Assembly: GCF_027887165.1 (NCBI RefSeq)
Contig: NC_077227.1
Span: 539,634,389-539,698,388, forward strand
Length of the DNA: 64,000 bases
Reading direction: 5' to 3'
DNA from: Monodelphis domestica
Taxonomy: Eukaryota; Chordata; Mammalia; Didelphimorphia; Didelphidae
Positions within the stretch are counted from its first letter, which is position 1. Each line of letters starts with the position of its first letter. The notes beneath the pieces were generated by a model that was given only the letters and a program-made list of their open reading frames with translations, was not told the origin of the DNA and ran no database searches. Below are positions 55,905 to 64,000 of this stretch, one piece after another. The position numbers were made by a program, and so were the translations under genes.

Positions 55905-56290
55905 AAGGGATGGTAGCAGGAGCCCTGGGCTTCAGAATCAGAAGACAGTTGGGAGGCATCTAGGTAGCACAGAAGATAGAGTCAAGAGGACCTGGGTTCC
56001 AGCTGTGTGACCTTAGGCAAGTCACTCAACCCCATTTGCCTAGCCCCTGCCCTTCTTTCTTAGAGTTGTTACTAAAAAAAACCAAACAAACAAAAACAAA
56101 AAACAAAACAAAATGACAGTCGCTTTTGAAGCCTAGCTTCTATACTTGCTAGCTGTCTGATCCTGGGCAAGTCCTTCATCCTCTCTCAGTTCTAGTTTCT
56201 TCATCTATAAAATGGGGACAATGAAATTCATACTACATACCACGTTGAGTGATTGTAAACCTTAAAATATTAAAGGTGAAATATGAACTA
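55905..56290 (+). mobile_element. MIR/THER1-family SINE split by a nested SINE
   Basis: Host pieces: 55905-55948 (gtagcaggagccctgggctt) and 56112-56290 (ctagctgtctgatcctgggc, tcatctataaaatggggaca). A SINE lies between, flanked by a short gacagt repeat on both sides. Confidence 0.75.
55950..56110 (+). mobile_element. RTE-tailed SINE with deletions, nested
   Basis: gggaggcatctaggtagcac head, cctgggttccagctgtgtga (internal deletion) and an A-rich (CAAAA)-type tail to 56109. Confidence 0.8.
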
Positions 56291-56594
56291 TTGTTAATGA
56301 TATATAATAGGAACAAACAATTTTTGGTCTATTGATTTTAACAATGGGTAGAAGTTGCAAAAAGTCAGATTTTTGCACAATATAAGGATATGATTTCAAA
56401 TTTCTAGAGCTGCAAAAAAGAAATGAAGTTGGTCATGCCAATATGTAAGGAGATTCCCATTCATGGAGTTTGGATTCCCAACAATGGAGACCCCCTCCAT
56501 GGGAGCTGACCTGCTGCTCTCCCAGTCTCGCTGACAAAAGGATGCTCTAGCATTGTGTAGAGAGTGCTGGGCTAGGTGATAGAGTCGCATTTAT

Positions 56595-56795
56595 ATCCTT
56601 CTCTACAGTTCACAAAACACATTCCTCCTAACAACCTCATGAAATAGATGGCACAAATGGTATTATCCTCATCTTTTATAAATGAGGACGTTAGCTAAGA
56701 TGTAAAGAGGCTAACTGTGGTTCCTGGAGGTGGCGGAACTAAGACTTGAACTCGGGTCTTCTTACTCCAACTCCAGGACTTTTTCCAGTAGAACA
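56595..56795 (-). mobile_element. MIR-family SINE
   Basis: acaacctcatgaaatagatg, then ggtggcggaactaagacttg (specificity block), reverse MIR. Confidence 0.75.
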
Positions 56796-57288
56796 TGCTC
56801 TAGATGGCGTGAGAGGTTCCACGATTTCTGAGCTGCCATGCTTCTCTAGTGGGAGAACAGACCCAACATGAATAAATGAAATTCACGGATTCTTCCAAAC
56901 CTCATTTTAGTCAATAGTTTAAACATCTCTCATCAAACATTTTGCCAGAGCAGCTGCTAATAAACAAAACAATTGTCTGGTTTGAATTTCTACTCTGTGC
57001 TTTTCTTTAGTGGGCCTGCTAATGAGCAGTCGAATGGAAGTCAGGACCGAAGACTGAAAAGGAGGTGAAACAACTGGATCGAACAATTCATATTCTGCAT
57101 AATCAACTCACATTCTTGGAAGCTGTAAGTATGTTCTATTCTCGGTGATAGATTTCTACCCATATTGGCAGATTGGGTCCTGGGGATATGTAGCCCGCCT
57201 GCCAAAGGAGCTTTAATTTTACCTCTGCAAATGTGTGTTTTAGGTGCCTTTTAGAGTTGTGATCTATGATGCCTCCAAGAGCACCTCG
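56796..57288. other. Repeat-poor DNA with exon-like splice signals
   Basis: A segment at 57011-57124 (114 bases) lies between gtgcttttctttag and gtaagtatg, good acceptor and donor. All three plus-strand frames inside contain stops, so if transcribed it would be a non-coding exon. CpG words are frequent here. Confidence 0.35.
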
Positions 57289-57340
57289 CTTTAGGCTAGA
57301 AAGGAAAATGAAATAATAAAGTAAAATAAAGGCTTCTAAG
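57289..57340 (+). repeat. 52-base near-identical dispersed duplicate, copy A
   Basis: ctttaggctagaaaggaaaa... to ...aaaggcttctaag, matching 59010-59061 with two mismatches; flanks unrelated. Confidence 0.93.
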
Positions 57341-57361
57341 TATTCTTTTTGCACAGAGTAG

Positions 57362-57600
57362 GGCAGGAAGGTAAGTGGATAGAGCGCTGGGCTGAAATCA
57401 GGAAGATTCATCTTCCTAAATTCAAATCCTTTCATAGATACTAATTAGCTGTGTGATCCTGCAGAAGTCACTTCACTCTGTTTACCTCAGTTTCTTCATC
57501 TGTTAAATGAGCTGGGGAAGGAAATGGCAAAGCACTCCAGTATTGTTGCCAAGAAAAACCCAAATGGGGTCATCACGAGTTGGACGTGACAGAATAATAA
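57362..57600 (+). mobile_element. MAR1-type SINE
   Basis: gtggatagagcgctgggctg, gaaggaaatggcaaagcact, atggggtcatcacgagttgg, tail to gtgacagaataa. Confidence 0.92.
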
Positions 57601-57688
57601 GGGGTTTAAAAGAATTGAATCAAATTGAAAAGTTGCACAGGAATTAAAATACTCCATATTCATTTCTTCATTCAGTAATACATATTGA

Positions 57689-57893
57689 GTGGGGGCAGCT
57701 AGGTGGCCCAGTGTGGCTAGAGAGCCAGGCCTGGAGTCAGGAGGACCTGGGTTCAAATATGGCCCAGACACTTCTTAGCTGTGTGACCCTGGGCAAGTCA
57801 CTTAACCCCAAATGCCTAGCCCTCACCGCTCTTCTGCGTTGGAACCAATACTTAGTATCAATTCTAAGACAGAAGGTAAGGATTTAAAAAAAC
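57689..57893 (+). mobile_element. RTE-tailed marsupial SINE, well preserved
   Basis: gggggcagctaggtggccca head, ctgggttcaaatatggcc B box, ttctaagacagaaggtaagg tail. Confidence 0.95.
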
Positions 57894-58265
57894 ATAATGA
57901 TGCCTACTTTCTATAGCTTTCTATAGCTTGCTCTTTAAACAAAATCCATGTATGGAGAGCTCTGTTGTAAAGTGTGAAAACAAAACAAAGCAGAAAACCT
58001 TTCAGAGAGATAATCACATGTCCAATTTCCATGTTTGCATAAAGTGAAATATTACCATATTGGAACAAAAGTACAAAGTGAATTTCCTGTTGTTGGGGCA
58101 TTCTTGGTGACCTCCCAATGTCCCTCACAGTTCTACATCTACTATCCTATCATCTTTCTAGCTTTAACAATCTAGGATATCAGGATTTTATTAACTTTAA
58201 TGGCATCTGTGGATATTGTAGACAATGACAGAAGGAGTGTAAACAGTTGGCATACTATACTTTGA
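57894..58265. other. Unassigned DNA
   Basis: A short tandem (ctttctatagctttctatag at 57908-57927) and no other feature. Confidence 0.4.
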
Positions 58266-58278
58266 CTCATTTATTTAT

Positions 58279-58480
58279 TTTGTTTAAAAGCTTACCTTCT
58301 ATCTTAGAATCAATCCTGTGTATTAGTTCCAAGGCAGAAGAGCAGTGAGGGCTAGATAGTAGGGGTTAAGTGACTTGCCCAGGGTCACACAGCTAAGAAG
58401 TGTCTGAGACCAGATTTGAACCCAGTACCTCTTATCTCTGGGCCTGGCTCTTAATTCACTGAGCTGTCTAGTTGTCCCCA
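58279..58480 (-). mobile_element. RTE-tailed marsupial SINE, well preserved
   Basis: Reverse copy from aaaagcttaccttctatctt to gagctgtctagttgtcccca. A short catttatt-type repeat flanks both sides. Confidence 0.94.
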
Positions 58481-58764
58481 ACCCATTTATTTTGGACACC
58501 ATGATGCAAATCTTCTAGGAATGGCCACCAGTCCCAATCACAGGGCCTTGAGGCATGACCAACCATGCCACATAAAACCTAGTTCTTTAGCCATGAACAT
58601 ATATGGGCTTGGAGTTGTCTGAAAGTGCATTTGTGATGGCACTACTCAATAAACTTGTTACCTCTGATCTTTGCATTGTCTTGTTGGATAATGGAAAACT
58701 GCAATTGACTTTTGAGGTCATCAGGTTTGATTCTCTCCTAGGATTGTAGACTGTAACTCCAGAG

Positions 58765-58915
58765 GAGGAAGGAACTTCAGAAGCCATCTAATACAATCCT
58801 CTCATTTCATGAATAAGGAAACAAGGACCTAGGGAGGTTAGGTGAGTTGCCCAAGGAGCCGGGATTTTTTTTGTATCAAAGTCCTTTGATTCTAAATACA
58901 GAGCCATGCTACTTT
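58765..58915 (-). mobile_element. MIR-family SINE
   Basis: gaacttcagaagccatctaa, then tgaataaggaaacaaggacc, then taggtgagttgcccaagg. Confidence 0.7.
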
Positions 58916-59009
58916 GTAAACTTAAAAAAAAAAAAAAGAATCTCACATTACTGGGTAAAACCTAAAACAGATCAATGTTTCTTGTTTTCTTCTCTTTGTA
59001 TTCTTCTCA

Positions 59010-59061
59010 CTTTAGGCTAGAAAGGAAAATTAAATAATAAAGTAATATAAAGGCTTCTAAG
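59010..59061 (+). repeat. 52-base near-identical dispersed duplicate, copy B
   Basis: Partner of 57289-57340, same orientation, about 1.7 kb away. Confidence 0.93.
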
Positions 59062-59793
59062 AAGGGAGGGAGGGAATTTGGATTGCCAAATGTCAGAAAA
59101 CAAAGGTTAAAAATTATTTCACCATATAATTTTTTAAAATGGAAAGTTTTGGGGAAAAAATGAGGACATTGGTATTTTGAAAGCTAAAGTATTTGTCCAT
59201 AGGCTGAGGTCTTACCTCTCTCTACTCTACCCCAGACCCTCCTTGTGGACAAAGAAAAACAATTAAGGAAAAACACACAATAACTCTGTTCCTCAACCAT
59301 ATCAGATGATGACCTAGAGGCCAGATGTACCTGGAGTACAAAAGAAAAGAAACCCCATTATAAACACCTTAAAAATAGTCCAAGAAAAGAAATGTGTGTT
59401 TTAATTTTTTTTTTATTTGGGGATATGTTATGGGGTTTGGGTTTTATAACTAGAAAAGAAATGTTGACATGATGACATAACTCGTCAGGCTTCCACTACC
59501 AGCCTCCACACAGGCAAGGCAGGAAAGCAGTCTGAGTGAATCAGTGACAATTAATGAGCACCGTTGTATTTTGCAGAAGACAGTGGAGGTACTTATCTAG
59601 GGAAGAGTAGTCAAAGGCTAAAGCATATGTTTTCCATTTAAAAAAAAATTTAAAGTACTAGTTTGTAGAGTAGTCTAAGTGTCTAAACATGTCTGTTTCA
59701 CCTGGCTGTTTCATTTTCCTATTATTGGTATGGATTAAATCTCTCCATGGTAAATCACCAAAATGAAGTGTAAACCTAGTTCCTTAGAGCCAA
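59062..59793. other. Unassigned DNA
   Basis: No gene or repeat recognised. Confidence 0.35.
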
Positions 59794-59837
59794 AATAAAT
59801 AAATAAATAAATAAACAAACAAACAAATAAATAATAA
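59794..59837. repeat. (AAAT)n/(AAAC)n microsatellite
   Basis: About ten AAAT/AAAC units. Confidence 0.95.
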
Positions 59838-60199
59838 AGCATTTAATTCGGCCTGAATTGTCTGCTTTGTAGTCACTACCCAAGCATCCTATGAAAGGTA
59901 TTTTCTCTGCCTTCTCACACTCAAACCAGAGAAATGGTTTATTTGTCCAATTCTTAGAAATTCCTATTTTTTTTCCCAGTAGGGGAACGTTTTCAGAGAT
60001 TTGGGACTCTCTGTCTTGTTTAAGCAGTTATCTCTCTCCCAATGGAAGGCTTCTTTTTCACTTTTTTGTCTAGTATATATTCTTCTGTCTACTTTCTCTG
60101 ATTTCTGTTTTGCTATCAACTCAGATAAATGGGTTTCTTTGCTGCTTAAGAAAATGAGATTTTCTGTTGCTTTTTATCTTTATGTCACCATCATTTCAA

Positions 60200-60460
60200 T
60201 ACTCCTTCCTTCACCCCAATAAACCCCTCCTTGCTGATATGAAAAAATAATTATGCAAAAACATGCAATACCTCAACCCTATCTGACAAGTAAATAATGT
60301 TTTGTCATAGTATTCCTTTCTTTCCTTCCCTTTCAGCCCCAACTTTCCCCCTTTTCCTGGGAGTATGCTTCACTAGTCATTTTCTGAGACTTTCATTTAA
60401 TTTTCAATTACTTAGAGTTTTTGTTTTAATTAACTCTTTCATTTACATTATTATAGTAAT

Positions 60461-60527
<67 letters not shown>

Positions 60528-60690
60528 TGTTCTCTTGGTTCTGTTTATTTTGTTCCAAATCAGTTCACAGAAATCCTTTCAAATTTCTCTGAGTTGTTCA
60601 TATCTGTCTTATTGCCTAATAATATTCCAGTACAACTATAACTCACATGTCTTTTTGGCCATTCTCCTATCATTGCTTTTGAAGCCAAGC
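60200..60690 (-). mobile_element. Common marsupial-type retroposon, reverse, with (CA)n
   Basis: The part after 60528 (ttctcttggttctgtttatt, aatcagttcacagaaatcct, aataatattccagtacaact) follows the block order seen at 19250-19370. A (CA)n(TA)n run at 60464-60527 interrupts it. The 114-codon open frame at 60297-60641 spans this and is an artefact. Confidence 0.6.
60464..60527. repeat. (CA)n(TA)n microsatellite
   Basis: About 25 CA units then 6-7 TA units. Confidence 0.97.
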
Positions 60691-60734
60691 CATGAACTAG
60701 AGATGCTGTGATGAAAAAAGTCTAGACTAGGATT

Positions 60735-60890
60735 GTACCTGTTTCTGTTCCTAGACTGGACTAGAATTAGACTTGTTTCTGTTACTAATCCATTGGGCAA
60801 TGTTGGATAAGGCACATTCCCTCTCTGGGAATCATTGTTGGACTAAAGTTTCTAGGAGCTCGAATGCCTTCTAACTGTGCCATATATTTA
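60735..60890 (+). mobile_element. THER1-type SINE, diverged
   Basis: attgggcaatgttggataag, then ctaaagtttctaggagctcg and a ttctaactgtgcc end. Confidence 0.5.
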
Positions 60891-60949
60891 TTTTTAGAAG
60901 ACTTAGAAAAGTTATTTCTCCACTCTAAAGTCTATATGCTCCATTTTCA

Positions 60950-61455
60950 CTAGAATCACAAAATCAGAAGATGCAGAGGTCATCTAGATGACCTGAAACT
61001 GAATAGGAATTCCCTATACATTATCCCTGATACATAGTCATCCAGTCTCTGGGCATAAATGCCTTTAGAGATAGGGAACTCACTCTTTCCTAAGGCAGCT
61101 CTGCCCATCAGAATGCTTTTCTTTAAACAGACCCCAAATGTGCTTCTTTGTGATTTCTACCCATTCTCTTAGTTCTTCTCTTTCAAGCTCCCAAGAATAA
61201 GGCTAATCTTTCTTCCACTCAACAGTCTTCCACATATTAAAAAAAGAGCTCTTCTGTTCATTTAGAGCTTTCTCTTCTTCATGCTGAGTAGCTGTAATTC
61301 CTTTAAGTGACCCCCCCCAAGATCATGATCTATGGTCCTTTCATCATACAGGTTACCCACATCTTTCCAAAACATAGCTCCTAGAACTGAATGCACTTCT
61401 TTGGATGTGTTCTGATCATGGTAAACAAAGAGGCAGATTCTGGGGAAAATGGGTG
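60950..61455 (-). mobile_element. L3/CR1 LINE 3' region, reverse
   Basis: gatagggaactcactctttc, aaggcagctctgcccatcag and catagctcctagaactgaat are reversed L3/CR1 blocks. Confidence 0.7.
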
Positions 61456-61459
61456 ACAC

Positions 61460-61655
61460 TTTTCTGCTTGAAGGAAGGAAAAACTTTATCATAATTAGAA
61501 ATGTGCAAATGTGGAATGGGTTGCCTTAGGAGGTAGAGTTCTTCTAGCTGAGGCTAGCTGACCACTCCCTGGGGGGCATTTCTAAGTCAGAAAGAGGGTG
61601 AATATGAGAATGTCTGAAGTCTCTTTTAGCCTCAGAGATTCTGTGACTGAGTAGA
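61460..61655 (+). mobile_element. L3/CR1 LINE 3' end, forward
   Basis: aatgtggaatgggttgcctt, taggaggtagagttcttcta and aagtctcttttagcctcaga follow the L3 tail. It abuts a reverse copy. Confidence 0.75.
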
Positions 61656-61796
61656 GTAGGACTATCACCTCCCTTGTTTTGACACTATTCTTGGAATGCA
61701 GCCTAGACTAGAATTAGCTTCCCCCCCCCCCTTTCCTTAAACTTCCATGTCACTTTCTTTATTACAAGTGAGGTTATATCTACCAAAAAATCCCAG

Positions 61797-61987
61797 ATTT
61801 TTTAAAACCCTTATCTTCTGTCTTAGAAATGCTGCTAAGTATTGGTTCCAAGGCAGGAGAGCCACAAGGGCTAGGCAATGGAGGTTAAATGACTTGCCCA
61901 GGGTCACAGATAGGAAGTATTTGAGGCCACATTTGAACCCATGACCTTCCATCTCTCGACCTGGTGCTCTGTCCACCTAGCTGCTCT
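61797..61987 (-). mobile_element. RTE-tailed marsupial SINE
   Basis: tttttaaaacccttatcttc, caagggctaggcaatggagg, then tctgtccacctagctgctct; reverse copy. Confidence 0.93.
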
Positions 61988-62285
61988 GAATCCCACAATT
62001 CCTTCATACTATATTTGTATAGTGGATATTTTGAACCAAAGGTTGTGCTTTATTTTTTAGCAAATGTGGAGATTCAGGTCAGAACAAACACTTTAAAATG
62101 ATACTGTTAAAATATGAATATCTAATTTCTTCAATCATGAGAAAATAAAATCCTTTATTGCTGTTAAAGGGAACAGAAGAAAATAGTGGATAAATTCTGA
62201 ATCCTGATCTTAATTTTGTTATTGAGTCAATGTGACCTTATACAAGCCACAGTGACTATCTAGACCTAGAGAGAGAACTAATGGA
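61988..62285. other. Unassigned DNA
   Basis: No feature recognised. Confidence 0.35.
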
Positions 62286-62289
62286 TTTT

Positions 62290-62460
62290 GTACCTTTAAG
62301 CATATATATTTTTTCTCTTCTCCCCCCCCCCCATATAGCTAATATAGAAATGTTTTGCATGATTTTTATATGTATAATAGGAGAGGGGTAGAAGAAGAAA
62401 TGTAGAACTTAAATTTGTTTTTTAATTTAAAAAATAAAAAAAAATTCAGAGAAAAAATGT
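62290..62460 (+). mobile_element. Possible marsupial retroposon 3' end, A-rich
   Basis: atatagctaatatagaaatg, gcatgatttttatatgtata, a purine-rich block and a poly-A/T end resemble the tail at 42262-42440. Weak match. Confidence 0.4.
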
Positions 62461-63093
62461 AAATCCAAAAAGAAGCACAAAGTAGTAGGACAGCTTTGAA
62501 AGTGAGAGGTTTTCTTTTTTTTAAATAAAAGAAAAAAGAAAGCTGTATAGTTTCATTACAGTTTCATGTATAATCCCTGTTTCATTCAGTGTTAGTGAAA
62601 TTCAGGAAAAAAAGAATGAACAAATCCTCATTTTTGAAGAGCTTTAGCATTTAGAAATGTCAATCTTTTTTAGATTGTTAGGGATAGATTTATAATGGCC
62701 TTTGAATAGTCCTTACAAAGTACTTTTCACTCTTGGGAAATCTATAGGTTGCCAGGCCACCAAAGAAGAGTGCTAAGGTCTAAATCAGGATTTTCAGAGT
62801 ACCTGGGCCATGCTGTTTGGAGTTCCATACAATAAAAATAGTTTTCTTCTTTCCAAAATTTACGCTGTTATACCTGATTCACTAAAATTCTGCCATCCTG
62901 TTAAAATCCATCCTGTAATATCTTCTCACCTTTCTAGTGTGGGAAAAATCCCTCAATACACTCTTACACAAAGGCAAAACCAATCTAAACCACACACACT
63001 TGGAGAAAATGATCTTTTGCTATTCAAGAGGCCTAGGACCAAACATGAAAAACTGTAACATGAACAATACTGTGGGGATGATAATGAAAGAGG
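62461..63093. other. Unassigned DNA
   Basis: AT-rich; an 82-codon open frame at 62810-63058 has no domain. It ends at the L1 5' boundary. Confidence 0.35.
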
Positions 63094-63095
63094 AA

Positions 63096-64000
63096 TGGTG
63101 GACTTCCGGGTAAGCATGGCTGCAGAGTAGACGAGGCTTCCTTCCTCTCCTCAGACCCAACGACATAGACGACCTCAAAAGACCCTCTCAAAATAAAAAA
63201 CAACCATGCTCATAAGAACAGAAAGATCCCACAACAAGGCGAAGCTCTGAAGGTAGGTGGGATTCCGGCACCTCCACAATATAAGGGAACAAAAAGCTGA
63301 CCCACCCTCTCCTCCCCCACCAAAAAACCAGAGCCAGAGTTAAAGTCAGCTCTGGCCAGAATCAACAAGTGAGGGAGGGGCACCCCAGGACTGAACAACG
63401 GGCAGCCCCAGGTCTGGGGACCTCAATAAGATCAGCAAGGTCCTTCTCCTGAGAGTACTAATACCCCAAACCCCAGCAGGTGGGCTAGGGGAGCACAGAT
63501 ATTGGGTGCCCAGAACTAGCGCGCTAGAATCACTGAGTGTGCAAAGGGATCCCCTGATGTGAGCAAGGGGCACCTATAGGTCTTGGGAGTTAGCTAAGAC
63601 CACCAAACACTTTTACCTCAGCACACTAACTCTCAAAACGCCGGCAGGCAGGGGAGGGCAGTCCTTGGGCCTCCCCAGGAAGACAGTGCAGCTGCAGAGA
63701 ACCTAGAATTAGCCTGAGACTAAAGCCTTGACCATTAGACCCTTATACTAAGGGCAAGTACTACTCATTCAGATTTCTGACTGGAAAGAGGAGGAAGAAA
63801 AAACAAACAAACAAAACACAGAGATGGCAAACTGTACCCAAGAACCCCAACACCCCAACACCAAGAAAAGCAAGAAGAACAGGGTGACTTTGGATACATT
63901 TTATGGAGGGAAAACACAAAAAAACAGAGGAAATAGCAGAAGAGGAAGCACAAACAAATGCTCCAAAATCTTCCAAAAGAAATGGAAATTGTCTACAAGC
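63096..64000 (+). mobile_element. L1 retrotransposon 5' end (truncated by the window)
   Basis: The element starts near 63096 with tggacttccgggtaagcatg then gctgcagagtagacgaggc, a typical mammalian L1 promoter-end form with an ATGGC (YY1-like) word. The 5' UTR of about 728 bases has more CpG than its surroundings. It is followed by ORF1 from 63824. It looks little diverged. The minus-strand open frames at 63210-63976 are on the wrong strand. Confidence 0.85.
63824..64000 (+). CDS. L1 ORF1 N-terminus, partial, with a probable +1 frameshift
   Basis: L1 ORF1 encodes an RNA-binding trimeric chaperone that coats L1 RNA in the cytoplasm; only the N-terminal 59 codons are in the window. The ATG at 63824 opens MANCTQEPQHPNTKKSKKNR and stays open to the edge. 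A 7-A run at 63918-63924 follows codon 31. After it, the ATG frame gives Arg/Ser/Lys-rich residues (NRGNSRRGSTNKC), while the frame shifted by one gives an acidic, Ala-rich run starting EEIAEEEAQTNAPK that looks more like the usual ORF1 start. A one-base insertion in the A-run would explain this. It could also be the genuine frame; the sequence beyond 64000 decides. Confidence 0.65.
   Translation, partial: MANCTQEPQHPNTKKSKKNRVTLDTFYGGKTQKNRGNSRRGSTNKCSKIFQKKWKLSTS

Noticed and set aside
63210..63976. Minus-strand frames of 62-75 codons near the right edge
   Set aside because: They are antisense to the L1 5' UTR and ORF1 start.

Overview
The window looks like a nuclear intergenic or deep-intronic stretch from a marsupial (metatherian) mammal. 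The evidence is its repeat content. There are many SINEs with a tRNA-like head (A box tagctcagtgg, B box ggttcaaat) and two different tails, the MAR1-type and RTE-type seen in marsupials. There are also therian MIR/THER1 copies, L2 and L3/CR1 LINE remnants, and the 5' end of a marsupial-type L1. The species cannot be fixed from sequence alone. The window is AT-rich and CpG-poor with many microsatellites, and I found no CpG island, rRNA, tRNA, CRISPR or operon-like structure.

Layout. 1-5.9 kb: SINE/MIR copies, a CpG-dense patch near 4.43-4.6 kb and a RUNX/E-box motif cluster near 5 kb. 5.7-9.3 kb: nested LINE debris (L2, an L1 ORF2 fragment, reverse-strand L2, an L3/CR1 ORF2-to-tail copy). 9.3-9.9 kb: a possible solo LTR. 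11.7-13.2 kb: decayed reverse transcriptase of an R4/Dong-like non-LTR element, broken by a SINE. 13.6-15.1 kb: probable reverse-strand L1. 15.55-15.72 kb: an isolated exon-like open island on the minus strand. 16-26 kb: mixed unique DNA and repeats, including a SINE with perfect 16-bp target-site duplications and an RT remnant split by a SINE. 25-29 kb: a duplicated segment carrying a DNA-transposon-like repeat, and a long reverse-strand L2. 29-47 kb: THER1/MIR/MAR1/L2 alternating with unique DNA, a short interstitial telomeric array and a three-part microsatellite. 47.4-48 kb and 53.7-55.5 kb: repeat-poor islands with clustered CpG, candidate conserved non-coding DNA. 57-61 kb: a 52-bp near-identical duplication and more SINE/L3 copies. 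63.1-64.0 kb: L1 5' UTR and the start of ORF1, running off the window.

No confident host protein-coding gene is present. Most long open frames are read-throughs of microsatellites (about 0.9-1.1, 43.9-44.1 and 53.4-53.7 kb) or fall inside SINEs and LINEs. The genes that can be recognised belong to selfish elements, and all are decayed except possibly the L1 at the right edge. Repeat family names come from remembered consensus features; boundaries are by eye, usually good to 10-30 bases.
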